The notes: generated by a model not told the origin, from the letters alone. A stretch of 64,000 nt of DNA from Xanthocytophaga flava (GCA_030068525.1 JASJOS010000025.1:45404-109403), one strand, 5' to 3'; shown: positions 1 through 10,399, numbered from the stretch's first letter. Translations and numbers: made by a program.

Positions 1-1528
1 GAATCTCAATCGATTTGGGAGCCTCCCCGTGCCGGATCATGCGGTATTTGTCAAAGTTGCTCTTCTGGGGAACCCCATCCTGAAAGGTCATCTCTCCGAA
101 GAGGGCATTTCCTATGCCATCTATAATGCCCCCTTCCCCCATATTGACAGCCGCGTCGGGATTGACTACAACCCCGCAGTCAACGGCAGCGTACACTTTG
201 TGGACAACGGGCTGGTTTTCTTTCATGGACAGATCCACCACCTGGGCAACGTACGTGTTGTGGCAAAAATAGGCCGAAACGCCCCGGTTCACCGCCCCCG
301 GTGAGGTGTCTTTTCCTTTGGGTTGACCATCCGTTTTTTTCCAATTCGATTTGTCGCGCACCAGTTTCAACACCCCTGCGTACCGGTCCGGATCGTAATC
401 ATTGTCTTTGCCAACAGGTTTGGTCTTGGCCCGCTCCAGAAGATCGAGCCGAAACTGGATCGGGTCCTTGCCGGCCAGCTCGGCCACTTCGTCCAGAAAC
501 GACTGCTCGGCACCCCCCAGGAAATTAGAACGGGGAGCACGAAACGCCCCGATGGTGATGTTCGAATTCTGGCTCCACTCCTCGGCCAGGTAATTGTCCA
601 CTGCCCCGGCTGGAAACCGGTTATGGGACCAGCCTAGTGGTCCTTCGGGAATACCGCCGGCTTTGACCTGATAGGCGATCAGGCTGCCCTGAGCGTCGAG
701 TCCGGCCTTGTAGGTAGCCGTGTACATGGGCCGGTATATACCGTAGGTCATATCGTCCTCACGGGTGTAGACCAGTTTGACCGGAGCGGCTAGCTTCTGT
801 GAGATCACCGCCGCCTCCACCAGGTGGTGGCCATAGGCCCGCTGGCCGAAGCCGCCCCCCATGCGGGCGAGCTTGATGTGAATCTGCTCCTTTGAAAGTC
901 CCAGACGCGCCGTCAGCGCCTGCATGATAAACTCGGGTGCCTGAATGGGAGCCACAATCTCGGCCTTGTCTTTTGTCACATGGGCAAAGCAGTTAACCGG
1001 TTCCATGGCGTTGTGGGCCAGGAATGGAGCCGTATAGGTACGCTCAATCACTTTGGCCGCCTTGACAAAAGCCGCATTCGTATCGCCGTCCTTGCGAAGC
1101 ACTTTGCCTGGTTTTTTTGCCAGCTGGGCCAGCTTGGCCAGGTGATCGGGGGTGCTCTCCAGACCGGCGGGTATTTTGACACTCTGTTTGTCTCCAAATC
1201 CGGCGACAACAACTGTAGCTTCTGGCGTCTTCTCCCACTGAACATTCAGGACTTTCTTGGAGCTGAGCACCTGCAGGTGCTGGCCATGCAACAACAACCA
1301 ACTCAGTAAAGCTGGTTGTGTCAAACCATTTTGCTTGCAATTGTCCAAAAGGGTTGTGACCGGGTTGTCCTCTACTGGTTTGGCCCTCATCCTAAAGGCG
1401 GACGGATAGACGATCATTGTGATGCGCAGCTCTTTTTGTCCGTAATCAAACGTACATAAGGGTTTTCCTGTAACAACATCGAATCCTTTCACATTCTTTT
1501 TCGAGTTACCGAGGATCTGGAAATCTTT
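1..1528 (-). pseudogene. isoquinoline 1-oxidoreductase large (molybdopterin) subunit, decayed and truncated
   Basis: Reading the minus strand gives a long stretch resembling the beta (molybdenum) subunit of isoquinoline 1-oxidoreductase / xanthine-dehydrogenase-type enzymes. Visible motifs include MEPVNCFAH, MGGGFGQRAYG, GAFRAPRSN and AAVDCGVVVNPDAA. The family is usually about 700 residues or more and starts far upstream. Here the frame opens directly after an in-frame TAA at 1529-1531 with no sensible start. The conserved string FDTTSFTELVVV is in another frame (near 1300-1330) and is flanked by two frameshifts before the main frame resumes at KKVLNVQWE. The 5' half is therefore missing and the junction region is damaged. 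The rest runs off the left edge. The family is clear and the pseudogene call fairly firm; I cannot see whether the 3' part is also broken. Confidence 0.8.
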
Positions 1529-1603
1529 TTAAGAATCGCAATTTTGTGTATTTTGCGAATAAATTCATTTGTTGAACTGGGATTTAAGCTTATTTTTGCC
1601 GCT

Positions 1604-1981
1604 GTGAAAAAGATATGTATCTACATATTGATTCTTCTGATGGTGCCCGACGGCTCACTTCCCGATCAGCTGGTCAAGCTTCCGGTCTTTTTCCTGCATT
1701 ACCAAGAGCACAAGCTCCGGGATGCAAGCATTGACCTGATTGATTTTCTGTCCATGCATTACTGGGGTGAAGATCTGAACGATCAGGACGACGACCGGGA
1801 CATGCAGCTTCCTTTCAAGAAAATAGACTCGCATTCCCAACAGGTTCTGTTTGTACCCTCGGTCCGCATTGCGCATCAAAAAGACTATGTATTCGTTTTA
1901 CCCCGGAACGAATCCGTTTACAAATCGCAGTATTACCCTGATCCCAGCCTTCCGGCTCCTTTCCGCCCTCCCTGCGCCTAG
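1604..1981 (+). CDS. small exported protein upstream of the RND efflux operon
   Basis: A protein of about 125 residues starting at GTG 1604 (VKKICIYIL...). The start was chosen because it puts a short basic N-terminus before a hydrophobic segment that looks like a signal peptide. An upstream in-frame ATG at 1544 would bury that segment. The mature part has the pattern LVKLPVFFLHYQEHK then an acidic DLNDQDDDRDMQLPF stretch. I associate such proteins with the position just before CzcA-type efflux genes in Bacteroidota, but their function is not known to me. The efflux gene starts 250 bp downstream on the same strand. The acidic and histidine residues would suit periplasmic metal binding, which is inference only. 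Confidence 0.6.
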   Translation: MKKICIYILILLMVPDGSLPDQLVKLPVFFLHYQEHKLRDASIDLIDFLSMHYWGEDLNDQDDDRDMQLPFKKIDSHSQQVLFVPSVRIAHQKDYVFVLPRNESVYKSQYYPDPSLPAPFRPPCA

Positions 1982-2100
1982 TGTGGCATCTGGTTACAGT
2001 TCCCAATCCATTCTCAAACAGATTTTGGACTAACCGCCATTTTCAGGCTATTGTCTGACCGTGTCCTTCGAAGCTGTTGATACAGGTTTGTTTGGGTTGC

Positions 2101-2132
2101 CTTGGGCTGTATCTATCTTGGGCTGTATCTAT
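2101..2132. repeat. 16-bp perfect tandem duplication
   Basis: The unit CTTGGGCTGTATCTAT occurs twice head to tail with no spacer, in the gap between the small exported protein and the efflux pump. It is one of about 30 such duplications in the window. Confidence 0.95.
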
Positions 2133-2231
2133 CGCTGTTTCAGTCAGAACAGCTGCCTTTCTCTTTTCCAAATGGTTTCTCATTTGGAGTCCTCTTCCTA
2201 TTTCCTTTCCTTCTAAATCTGGTATCAAACC

Positions 2232-5200
2232 ATGCTTGATAAGATTATTCGATTTTCCGTTACCAACAAACTGCTGGTTGGTATCTTTATTCTTGTGTGG
2301 ATTTGCTATGGGGCATATCAACTCACGCGGCTTCCCATTGACGCCGTACCCGACATTACCAACAATCAGGTGCAAATCATCACCACTGCCCCTGCGCTGG
2401 GAGCACAGGACGTGGAGCGACTCATTACCTTTCCCATCGAGCAAGCCCTTAGCAACATTGCGCAAGTCAAAGAAAGCCGCAGCTTGTCTCGGTTCGGGTT
2501 GTCTCTGATCAGCGTTGTCTTTGAAGACGATGCCGACATTTACTGGGCCCGTCAGCAAGTCACAGAACGACTTCAGCAAGTGGAAATAAATGAAAATGCC
2601 CGTAAACCGGAACTTGCACCCGTATCAACGGGCCTGGGCGAGATTTATCAGTATGTACTCCGACCCAAACCCGGATATGAAGACAAGTATTCGCTGGCCG
2701 ATCTGCGGACGATTCAGGACTGGATGGTCCGCCGGCAACTGCTGGGCACCAAAGGCGTAGCCGATGTTTCCACCTTTGGCGGCCAGCTCAAGCAATACGA
2801 AGTCGCTATCAATCCTTCCCAACTCAAATCGTTGGGATTGACAATCAGCGATGTGTTTACGGCGCTGAAAACAAACAACCAGAATACAGGAGGAGCCTAT
2901 ATTGAAAAAGGTCCCACGGTACTCTACATCCGCAGCGAAGGCTTGACCAAAAGCATTGCCGACATTGAGAACATCGTAGTCAAAAACACTTCCGATGGGA
3001 CTCCGGTTCTGATCAAACACATTGCTTCCATCCGAATGGGAGCGGCCACCCGGTACGGCGCCTTGACCTATGGATCCAAAGGCGAAGTGGTTGGCGCCAT
3101 TGTAATGATGCTCAAAGGCGAAAATTCCTCCGATGTCATCGAGCAGGTCAAACAACGCATTACCCAGATTCAAAAGCGGCTCCCCGAAGGACTTCTGATC
3201 GAGCCTTTTCTGGACCGCACCAAAATGGTCAAAAGCGCCATTGGCACCGTAGAGCACAATCTTGCGGAAGGGGCTCTGATTGTCATTTTTGTGCTGGTTG
3301 TTTTTCTGGGTAACCTCAGGGCCGGGCTCATTGTCGCCTCGGTCATTCCGCTTTCCATGCTTTTTGCCGTTGCCATGATGAACACCTTTGGCGTAAGTGG
3401 CAATCTGATGAGTTTGGGGGCACTGGACTTCGGATTGATTGTCGATGGCGCAGTAATTATCGTTGAAGCCATTCTACACCATTTGCATCATTCACCTACC
3501 TATCGGCATACCCATTCGCTAACCCGGCAAGACTTAAACCGGGAAGTGGCGGATTCGGCATCGCGTATGATGAATGCGGCCGTGTTCGGCCAAATCATCA
3601 TTCTCATCGTCTACCTGCCTATTCTTTCGCTGGAAGGAATCGAAGGAAAGATGTTCAAGCCCATGGCGCAGACAGTGGCCTTTGCCATCATCGGCGCTTT
3701 TATTCTTTCCATTACCTACGTTCCCATGATCAGTTCGCTTTTTATCAGCAAGAAACTGACTCACAAGCCCACTCTCTCCGACCGGGCCATGACCCGCCTG
3801 GAGAATGTGTACCAGCGTTTGTTACAAAAGGCATTGCGGTTTGGAAAAACACTGGTTGGTGTGGCCTTCGGGTTGTTTGCCGTGGCATTACTTTTGTTTA
3901 TGCGCATGGGTGGCGAATTTATCCCTCAACTGGAAGAAGGCGACTTTGCCGTCGAAACGCGTTTACTGGTGGGAACCAACCTGACCACCACCATTCAAAC
4001 CTTTGAGCAGATATCCACCGTTCTGAAAGACAATTTCCCGGAAATAGAAAAAATTGTCTCCCGCATCGGCAGTGCCGAAATTCCAACCGATCCGATGCCG
4101 ATTGAAGGGGGCGACATGATTATTGTGCTGAAAGACAAGAAAGAATGGGCCAGTGCTGAAAGCTTTCCGGAGTTGGCCTCCAAAATGTCGGATGCCGTGC
4201 AAAATGCCATTCCCGGTGTGACGCAAGGATATCAGTTTCCGGTACAAATGCGATTCAATGAGCTCATGACCGGAGCCAAACAGGATGTGGTATGCAAAGT
4301 GTATGGAGAAGATTTGAACAAATTGGCTAGCTATGCCCAGCAAATTGGCAGCATCAGCAAAACCGTAGCCGGAACCGCCGACTGGTATGTGGAAAAAGTA
4401 ACCGGAATGCCTCAGGTAGTCATTACCTACAACCGGGCTGAGATTGCCAAATACGGACTCAATATCGAGGACATCAACCGCACAATGAATGCTGCCTTTG
4501 CCGGTGCCGCCGCCGGACAAGTGTATGAAGGAGAGAAACGGTTTGATCTGGTGGTACGGGTAGGAAGTGAGGGCCGCCGCAATATCACCGATGTTCGCAA
4601 CCTGATGATTGCCACACCCAACGGCAACCAGCTCCCTCTTTACCAGGTGGCATCGGTGGAAGAAATCGAAGGACCCAACCAGATTCAGCGGGAAAACGCC
4701 AACCGCCGAATTACCGTCGGCTTTAACGTAAGAGGCCGCGATGTAGAGTCCATTGTGGAAGAACTGCAGCAAAAGGTAAGCAAAAAAGTAAAGCTTGAAC
4801 CCGGGTATAGCATCACCTACGGAGGTACGTTTGAGAATCTGCAACAGGCAAAAAAACGGTTAGGCATTGCCGTTCCGGTGGCGCTGCTACTGATTTTCAT
4901 CATGCTCTATTTTGCTTTCTCGTCGCTCAAAGAAGGAGCTCTCATTTACACGGCCATTCCTTTATCGGCCATTGGGGGCGTTTTTGCGCTGGAACTTCGC
5001 GGAATGCCCTTCAGCATATCGGCAGGAGTCGGGTTTATTGCGTTGTTCGGAGTAGCCGTTTTGAATGGCATTGTGCTGATCTCCGAATTCAATCGAATCA
5101 AAAAGGAAGGCAATGTATCGGATGGTTTGCAGTTGGTTTTACAAGGCACCCGAAACAGGTTGCGCCCGGTGTTGATGACGGCGGCAGTCGCTTCCCTGGG

Positions 5201-6653
5201 ATTTTTGCCCATGGCATTGAGCAATGGTGCCGGTGCAGAAGTGCAACGCCCGTTGGCAACGGTTGTGATTGGTGGCTTGATCACGGCTACGCTGCTTACG
5301 CTGTTTGTATTGCCTGCGTTGTATCTGCTTTTTGACAACCGGCCCGGCAAACCCCGATCGGACAACCGCAAACCGGTTTCCCAGACGGGTACAATCACAA
5401 CGGCTACAATCACAGGGGTGGTTTTGGGTTTGTTTCTGATACTGTTTTTTCCTGAAAGAATAACCGCCCAAACGCCGGTTCGAAAGGTAAGCCTTTCGCA
5501 GGCCGTTCAACTGGCTTTGACGCAGAATTTACAGATTCAACAGACCCGACTGCACGAGAAAGCAGAGAATCTGCGCCAAAAATCGGCTCTTGACCTAGCC
5601 AAAACGCAGGTTTCGGCCGATTACGGTCAGATCAACAGCATCCAGAAAGACACCCGGATTGGCATTGTGCAATCCATGAATTTCCCTTCAGTGTATGGCC
5701 ATCAGCGAAACGCCTTGCGGGAAAATTACCTGACAGCCCAAGCTCAAACGCAACTTACCGAACTGGAGGTAAAAACCAATGTGAAGCTGCTGTTTTATGA
5801 ACTGGTCTGGCTTCAGGAAAAGCAGAAGTTGCTGCAACACGCCGATAGCATCTATCAATTGTTTGAAACCAAAGCCAATCTTCGGTTCCAAGCAGGAGAA
5901 GCCAATCTTCTGGAAAAAACGACCGCTCAGTTACATCGCCAGCAGATCGGCAATCAGTTGCAAATGCTTGCCGCTGACCAGCGCATCAGTCAGGAAAGAT
6001 TCGGCTTGTTGTTAGGTGGAACAGCCTATGAGCCCACTTGCGATAGTCTCCGGTTATCCTTTAACAGTCAGTCTACTCCGCCATCATCCGAAAACACCCT
6101 GCAGTTACCGCAACTAAAACTGGCAGAGCACCAGACACAGGCCGCCCGTTGGCAATGGCGCATGGAAAAAGCGCGTTTGCTACCCGACTTCTTTGTGGGC
6201 TATAACAACCAAAGTCTGGCTGGCTTTCAGGTTGTCAATGGAAAAGACACCTTTTTCCCTACCAGCCATCGGTTTCACTACGCCAGTGCGGGCATCGGCA
6301 TTCCGTTGTTTTTCAGGGCTCAATCGGCTAAGGCGTCTGCCGCACGGATTGACTGGGAGCTTGCCCGGAAACGAAGCGAGCACACGCGGATTCAGCTTCA
6401 AACCGAATGGCAAACGGCCTATGAGCAGTTTCAAAAGTATGCGAATAGCCTTAACTACTACGAAAAACAAGGGCTCGGCAATGCCGCTACCATTCTGAAA
6501 ACTGCCGATATGCAGTTTGCCAAAGGTGAGATCAATTACCTGCAATGGGTGATACTGGTTGACCAGGCCATCGGCATCCGAAACGAGTACCTGGATACGT
6601 TGCATGCCTACAACCAAGCCGTGATTCAGGCCCAGAAATTCACAAACTTATAA
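2232..6653 (+). CDS. czcA: CusA/CzcA-family heavy-metal RND efflux pump fused to a TolC-type outer-membrane channel
   Basis: 1473 residues. The first ~1040 are an inner-membrane RND proton antiporter: N-terminal transmembrane helix, the family signature LPIDAVPDITNNQVQ at about 35-50, a large periplasmic domain, and the TM4 segment DFGLIVDGAVIIVEA with the acidic residues used in proton relay. After a linker and another hydrophobic segment (about 1055-1075) comes a TolC/CzcC-like half rich in coiled-coil helices, ending at residue 1473. The family without the fusion is about 1030 residues; the fused form is a recognised Bacteroidota variant. The periplasmic adaptor follows 24 bp downstream. 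The likely substrates are divalent cations (Co, Zn, Cd) or Cu/Ag; sequence alone does not decide. A homologue with the same fusion lies at 49780-54198. Confidence 0.93.
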   Translation: MLDKIIRFSVTNKLLVGIFILVWICYGAYQLTRLPIDAVPDITNNQVQIITTAPALGAQDVERLITFPIEQALSNIAQVKESRSLSRFGLSLISVVFEDDADIYWARQQVTERLQQVEINENARKPELAPVSTGLGEIYQYVLRPKPGYEDKYSLADLRTIQDWMVRRQLLGTKGVADVSTFGGQLKQYEVAINPSQLKSLGLTISDVFTALKTNNQNTGGAYIEKGPTVLYIRSEGLTKSIADIENIVVKNTSDGTPVLIKHIASIRMGAATRYGALTYGSKGEVVGAIVMMLKGENSSDVIEQVKQRITQIQKRLPEGLLIEPFLDRTKMVKSAIGTVEHNLAEGALIVIFVLVVFLGNLRAGLIVASVIPLSMLFAVAMMNTFGVSGNLMSLGALDFGLIVDGAVIIVEAILHHLHHSPTYRHTHSLTRQDLNREVADSASRMMNAAVFGQIIILIVYLPILSLEGIEGKMFKPMAQTVAFAIIGAFILSITYVPMISSLFISKKLTHKPTLSDRAMTRLENVYQRLLQKALRFGKTLVGVAFGLFAVALLLFMRMGGEFIPQLEEGDFAVETRLLVGTNLTTTIQTFEQISTVLKDNFPEIEKIVSRIGSAEIPTDPMPIEGGDMIIVLKDKKEWASAESFPELASKMSDAVQNAIPGVTQGYQFPVQMRFNELMTGAKQDVVCKVYGEDLNKLASYAQQIGSISKTVAGTADWYVEKVTGMPQVVITYNRAEIAKYGLNIEDINRTMNAAFAGAAAGQVYEGEKRFDLVVRVGSEGRRNITDVRNLMIATPNGNQLPLYQVASVEEIEGPNQIQRENANRRITVGFNVRGRDVESIVEELQQKVSKKVKLEPGYSITYGGTFENLQQAKKRLGIAVPVALLLIFIMLYFAFSSLKEGALIYTAIPLSAIGGVFALELRGMPFSISAGVGFIALFGVAVLNGIVLISEFNRIKKEGNVSDGLQLVLQGTRNRLRPVLMTAAVASLGFLPMALSNGAGAEVQRPLATVVIGGLITATLLTLFVLPALYLLFDNRPGKPRSDNRKPVSQTGTITTATITGVVLGLFLILFFPERITAQTPVRKVSLSQAVQLALTQNLQIQQTRLHEKAENLRQKSALDLAKTQVSADYGQINSIQKDTRIGIVQSMNFPSVYGHQRNALRENYLTAQAQTQLTELEVKTNVKLLFYELVWLQEKQKLLQHADSIYQLFETKANLRFQAGEANLLEKTTAQLHRQQIGNQLQMLAADQRISQERFGLLLGGTAYEPTCDSLRLSFNSQSTPPSSENTLQLPQLKLAEHQTQAARWQWRMEKARLLPDFFVGYNNQSLAGFQVVNGKDTFFPTSHRFHYASAGIGIPLFFRAQSAKASAARIDWELARKRSEHTRIQLQTEWQTAYEQFQKYANSLNYYEKQGLGNAATILKTADMQFAKGEINYLQWVILVDQAIGIRNEYLDTLHAYNQAVIQAQKFTNL

Positions 6654-6677
6654 TCCCTACTCTTTGACTGGTTTGTT

Positions 6678-7802
6678 ATGAAAAAACACATGATTCTTTT
6701 GGCACTGGGGGCATTGGCCTCATGCCAATCGCACGAAAACAATCAGGAAACTGCTTCCGAAACTCCTGCCGACACAACCACCATCAAGCTCACATCGGCT
6801 CAGATTAAAAATGCCGGAATCCAGGTCGGAACCCCTCAAATGGCTCAGGTCAGTGGCATTCTCACTTTGCAGGGCACCATCGATGTACCACCGCAAAGTG
6901 CCGTGAGTGTGAGCTTTCCGCTGGGGGGCTACCTGAAGAAAACCTCGCTTCTGCCGGGAACATATGTAAAAGAAGGACAAGTGCTGGCTACTTTGGAAGA
7001 CATGCAACTCATTCAGTTGCAGCAGGATTATCTTTCTGCCAGGGAAAAAATGACTCTGGCCCAAAGCGAATACCAACGCCAGAAAGAACTCAATGCCAGC
7101 AAAGCAACCAGCGACAAAGTTTATCAGCAAAGCAAAGCCGAATTGGAAAATCAGCGAATCAGTATGTATGCATTGGCTCAAAAACTGGAACTAATCGGCA
7201 TCAATCCGGCCCGTCTGACGGCCGATAACATCTCCAAACAAGTGCATGTTCTCTCGCCCATCGATGGGTTTGTGACCCAGGTGAATGTTAACATCGGCAA
7301 ATACACGTCCCCAACCGATGTGCTGTTCGAATTGGTTAATCCCAAAGACATTCACCTGGCTCTGAATGTGTTTGAAAAAGACATTCAATACCTGTCGGTT
7401 GGGCAGAAAGTAGTGGCGTATACCAACCAGAATCCCGACCGGAAATACGAGGCTCAGGTTCTGCTTATCAGCAAACATGTGAATGCTGACCGGATGGCAA
7501 CGATTCATTGCCATTTCAAGCAGGCGGATGCTTCCTTATTGCCGGGTATGTTTATCAATGCGCAACTAACGGTCAGTAACAGAACCGCCCTCACCGTAGC
7601 GGAAGATGCCGTGGTACGATGGCAAAACCGTTTTTACGTGTTCAAGCAAAAGGGCTCCAATGCTTTTTCCATGACCGAGGTCACTTTCGGCACCGTCAAT
7701 GAGCAGCAGAGACAGATAGAAGCACCCGGCATCACTCCCGGCACGAAGCTGGTGATAAAAAACGCATATGTCCTGTTGATGAAAATGAAAAACAGTTCTT
7801 GA
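6678..7802 (+). CDS. czcB: RND efflux periplasmic adaptor lipoprotein (CzcB/CusB family)
   Basis: 374 residues. It begins with a lipoprotein signal (MKKHMILLALGALASC, lipid-bearing Cys16), then a barrel-sandwich half beginning near GTIDVPPQSAVSV, a coiled-coil hairpin (about 110-170) and the second half around SPIDGFVTQVNVNIGKY. This is the membrane-fusion protein that bridges the inner-membrane pump and the outer-membrane channel. It lies 24 bp after the fused pump-channel gene, so the pair forms a complete tripartite exporter. No His-rich tail is present, unlike the second adaptor at 48458-49768, which may point to different metal preference. Confidence 0.9.
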   Translation: MKKHMILLALGALASCQSHENNQETASETPADTTTIKLTSAQIKNAGIQVGTPQMAQVSGILTLQGTIDVPPQSAVSVSFPLGGYLKKTSLLPGTYVKEGQVLATLEDMQLIQLQQDYLSAREKMTLAQSEYQRQKELNASKATSDKVYQQSKAELENQRISMYALAQKLELIGINPARLTADNISKQVHVLSPIDGFVTQVNVNIGKYTSPTDVLFELVNPKDIHLALNVFEKDIQYLSVGQKVVAYTNQNPDRKYEAQVLLISKHVNADRMATIHCHFKQADASLLPGMFINAQLTVSNRTALTVAEDAVVRWQNRFYVFKQKGSNAFSMTEVTFGTVNEQQRQIEAPGITPGTKLVIKNAYVLLMKMKNSS

Positions 7803-8490
7803 GCGCAGCAGTAAGCCAACCAGGACAGCAAGAGTAAGGGATGAATTGGGCATTCGATGCAGTACGGAAATAGAGTCATTAAAGGGTATTGACAAACAGC
7901 GCACTGGCTTTTCCTATTTCCACCCTTGTCAGCGCCAGCCGGGCTAGTCCGTTGATCGGTTGACTGATAGCGGCCGGCTTGTAAGGAAAAGGTCAACGGT
8001 TGGGAAAACTTCTAATTTAAAACGATCAGCATGGTAAGATCAACCTGTTTTGCTTTCTGGCAAAACAGCCCCTTGACCAACACAACAGATTACATGCCAA
8101 CTTGATGCCAACCTGGTTTCTGATCAGCCTTTGAAATCATGTGGTTTTCATCGGATCATTTAACCTTCAAAGACGAGGTATGAAGACGAAAGCAAGCACA
8201 AGGTTCTTGATGCACATGCTGGAGTGATGTTGTTGTATTGATCCCTGTTGAAATAAATGATTAGAATAAATTATTAGAATAAATGATCTGGCAGCTATGG
8301 CAATTCTCAACAAAGGACCAGACAATGGGACGCTTCTGTCCGTTTCCTCTCGGCAGAGCAATCCTGGTTGTGTCTGTAAGAAAGTCCATCTACAGGTATC
8401 GATGTTGGCAAGGAAGCAATGTCCAAAAGATAACTAATCAAACAACCGCCCCTATATTCGGCATCTGCCCTGTGTATGGTGAGAATTTGC
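7803..8490. other. intergenic region without a recognised gene
   Basis: I find no convincing gene in these 690 bp. They hold an imperfect 13-bp tandem duplication at 8259-8284 (GATTAGAATAAAT then TATTAGAATAAAT) and a shorter one near 8094-8115 (ATGCCAACTTG/ATGCCAACCTG). Open frames on the minus strand overlap the end of the adaptor gene and look random. Confidence 0.6.
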
Positions 8491-8498
8491 TATCTTTG
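8491..8498 (+). promoter_or_regulatory. candidate Bacteroidota -7 promoter element
   Basis: TATCTTTG matches the TAnnTTTG -7 consensus exactly and lies 74 bp before the ATG at 8572. The -33 element is weak. The position argues against starting the downstream gene at ATG 8476. Confidence 0.4.
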
Positions 8499-8571
8499 CC
8501 GGCAAGGCAACAGCGTGGAAACTACAATTGAAAAAGACAACAATTCAGTAACGACAAAAGATTCAAGCAAA

Positions 8572-9252
8572 ATGGCATTCGAGTTGGAAAACACCGTTCC
8601 CTGGGGAAGAAACCTTGGCGAGTACAAGGCCATGTTCAACCTGACCGGTTCAGATCTGGACAAGCGGATCATCAGTTTCGGCGACGGACCGGCAAGCTTC
8701 AACTGTGAAATGAGCCAATTGAACAAAAGCGTCGTTTCCATCGATCCGATTTACCGCTTTTCAACCGCTGAGCTCAAAGGCCGCATTGAACAGACAAAGG
8801 ATACGGTCATGGAACAGACAAGGAAAAATTCGGAAAATTTCGTCTGGACCAGGATCAAAAGCGCCGACGAACTGGAAACCATCCGCCTGTCAGCAATGGA
8901 CAGCTTCCTCGACGACTTTGAGGCGGGCAAAAGCCAGGGCCGGTACGTCAATCACCAATTGCCCGACAGAACCCCATTTGACGATCTGACCTTCGAGTTG
9001 GGGCTCAGTTCCCATTTTCTGATCCTGTACTCCCAGCTCGGCCTTGATTTTCATCTGGCCTGCATGACCGAGATGCTCCGGGTAGCCAAACAGATCCGCA
9101 TCTTCCCGCTTTTGGATCTGGATGCAAAAAGATCCGAGCTACTCGACAGTCTGGTCGAGCATTTTCGGACAGATTACCGGGTCGGCCTTGAAAAAACCGG
9201 TTACGAGTTCCAGAAGAAAGGAGACCAGATGCTGACCATAAAGCGAAGATAA
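8572..9252 (+). CDS. SAM-dependent methyltransferase-like protein, truncated Rossmann core
   Basis: 226 residues from ATG 8572 (MAFELENTVPWGRNLGEY). I chose this start because the conserved-looking part begins here and a -7 promoter element lies between this ATG and the earlier in-frame ATG at 8476. The segment IISFGDGPASFN resembles the glycine-rich SAM-binding loop and VVSIDPIYRF the following acidic strand. Later parts (SSHFLILYSQLGLDFHLACMTEMLRVAKQ) resemble the methyltransferase motif where a response to a query strand is followed by an LRVA helix. Conserved proteins of this kind exist in several phyla; their substrate is unknown to me. The gene stands alone. Confidence 0.65.
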   Translation: MAFELENTVPWGRNLGEYKAMFNLTGSDLDKRIISFGDGPASFNCEMSQLNKSVVSIDPIYRFSTAELKGRIEQTKDTVMEQTRKNSENFVWTRIKSADELETIRLSAMDSFLDDFEAGKSQGRYVNHQLPDRTPFDDLTFELGLSSHFLILYSQLGLDFHLACMTEMLRVAKQIRIFPLLDLDAKRSELLDSLVEHFRTDYRVGLEKTGYEFQKKGDQMLTIKRR

Positions 9253-9841
9253 AACTTTCAAGAGATAAAATTTGTAAAGCATCCAGAAAAAATAAAACGT
9301 CAACCCCAAGTTGCGGCATGCAGTCAGGGATGAAAGGCTTTTTTGAGATTCAACGGTCCAAACCTGCCTCAAAGCCGCACCTTGAATCAGAGATCCATCA
9401 ACCGGTTACAATTTATTTTCTAGAATCCAGTGCGGCTTTTACTAAATACAGCCCTTTGGTCAAAATAGAGAAACTCCACATGAGCCGCTTTGAAATCTAT
9501 GAACTACAGCCAGTCTGAATCAGATGAACGATACTGTAACGGGAAGGCACGATGTGCTCAGAGTCAGAAGCGCATCCGACAAAGGTAACTAGACACCCCC
9601 TTCATTGATGGCCAAGAAAGAATTTCACACCGCTGATATGGTTTTTTTGAATAATCCGTCTTTCTTTGTGAGTAGTCTTGTCAATCATTCAATCGTATAA
9701 AATCGCTTGGGAAAAAGCCCGTTTAGCCAAACAGCATACTCGGAGAGTCTTCGGAAGATGTGGCTTGCACCGTAGCTGTCAACGCCCTTGGGTGAATGAG
9801 TGCCTCTTGAAATTCCAACTCTTTGGTAAACCAGTAACAGA
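9253..9841. other. intergenic region without a recognised gene
   Basis: I see no supported gene in these 590 bp. A plus-strand open frame at 9678-9944 has unremarkable composition and overlaps the DUF2158-like gene antisense, so I did not accept it. Confidence 0.55.
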
Positions 9842-10111
9842 TCAGGTGTCCCCCTCTTCGCCTCCGACGATCAATTCGATAGAGGGATCTGATTTGAGGT
9901 TGACCCGGTCGCCTTCCTGCCAGCTTCGGATGGATTCAGGTTGAGATTCCCCATAGGCGAGTACTTTCTGAAGAATGCCCGCCTTTTGCAGTTTATCCTG
10001 TCTGTCAAAATACAGACAGCTGGCTTTTCCATTCCCGTATTCGTTGATTGTCATTTGCGGCCCTTGCCGGTTAATGCAAACAACTTGACCAATAGCGATA
10101 ATGGACATCAT
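9842..10111 (-). CDS. YodC-like (DUF2158) small protein with two repeats of the motif
   Basis: About 90 residues from the ATG pair at 10108-10111 (MMSIIAIGQVV). It shows the DUF2158 pattern IGQVVCINRQGPQMTI...ASCLYFD followed by a second partial motif, GDRVNLKSDPSIELIV. DUF2158 proteins normally are about 60-80 residues with one GDVVxLKSGGPxMTV motif and a C-W pair; here the second motif is an apparent half repeat. The family function is unknown. An earlier in-frame ATG at 10150 is possible but adds residues with no family match. The gene stands alone. Confidence 0.6.
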   Translation of the reverse strand: MMSIIAIGQVVCINRQGPQMTINEYGNGKASCLYFDRQDKLQKAGILQKVLAYGESQPESIRSWQEGDRVNLKSDPSIELIVGGEEGDT

Positions 10112-10277
10112 TCTGGAAATGAGGGGTTTAAGTACAGGCTGCTTTTGCAACTACCACTTCTGTAAAAAGAACATATTACTCTCACTTGTGAAAAGGTGTT
10201 TTCACGGAGAATTTCCAAGTATAAATACTTAAAACTCCAGAAATTGAAAATCTAATTATAAAAATCACGATATGTGA

Positions 10278-10399
10278 GGTAGGCTCTCTCCTATTCGGCG
10301 ATTGCCGATGAGCCTACCATCAGAAAAGGAGCCTACCATCAGAAAAGGAGCCTACCATCAGAAAAGGAGCCTACCATCAGAAAAGGAGCCTACCATCAG
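10278..10399. repeat. hairpin whose right arm has been amplified as a 19-bp tandem repeat
   Basis: GGTAGGCTC (10278-10286) pairs with GAGCCTACC (10310-10318), with an inner stem TCGGC (10295-10299) / GCCGA (10304-10308). The unit GAGCCTACCATCAGAAAAG then repeats four times (10310-10385), plus a partial fifth copy to 10399. Each unit carries a new copy of the right arm, so the left arm can pair with any of five partners. It lies 58 bp upstream of the CPBP protease gene. Confidence 0.9.

Noticed and set aside
7634..7996. 120-residue minus-strand frame over the end of the first adaptor gene
   Set aside because: It overlaps the adaptor coding region antisense and has no recognisable motif, so it is a shadow.
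10310..10399. 19-bp repeats considered as a CRISPR or plasmid iteron
   Set aside because: No spacers, no replication initiator, and each unit copies one arm of a neighbouring hairpin.
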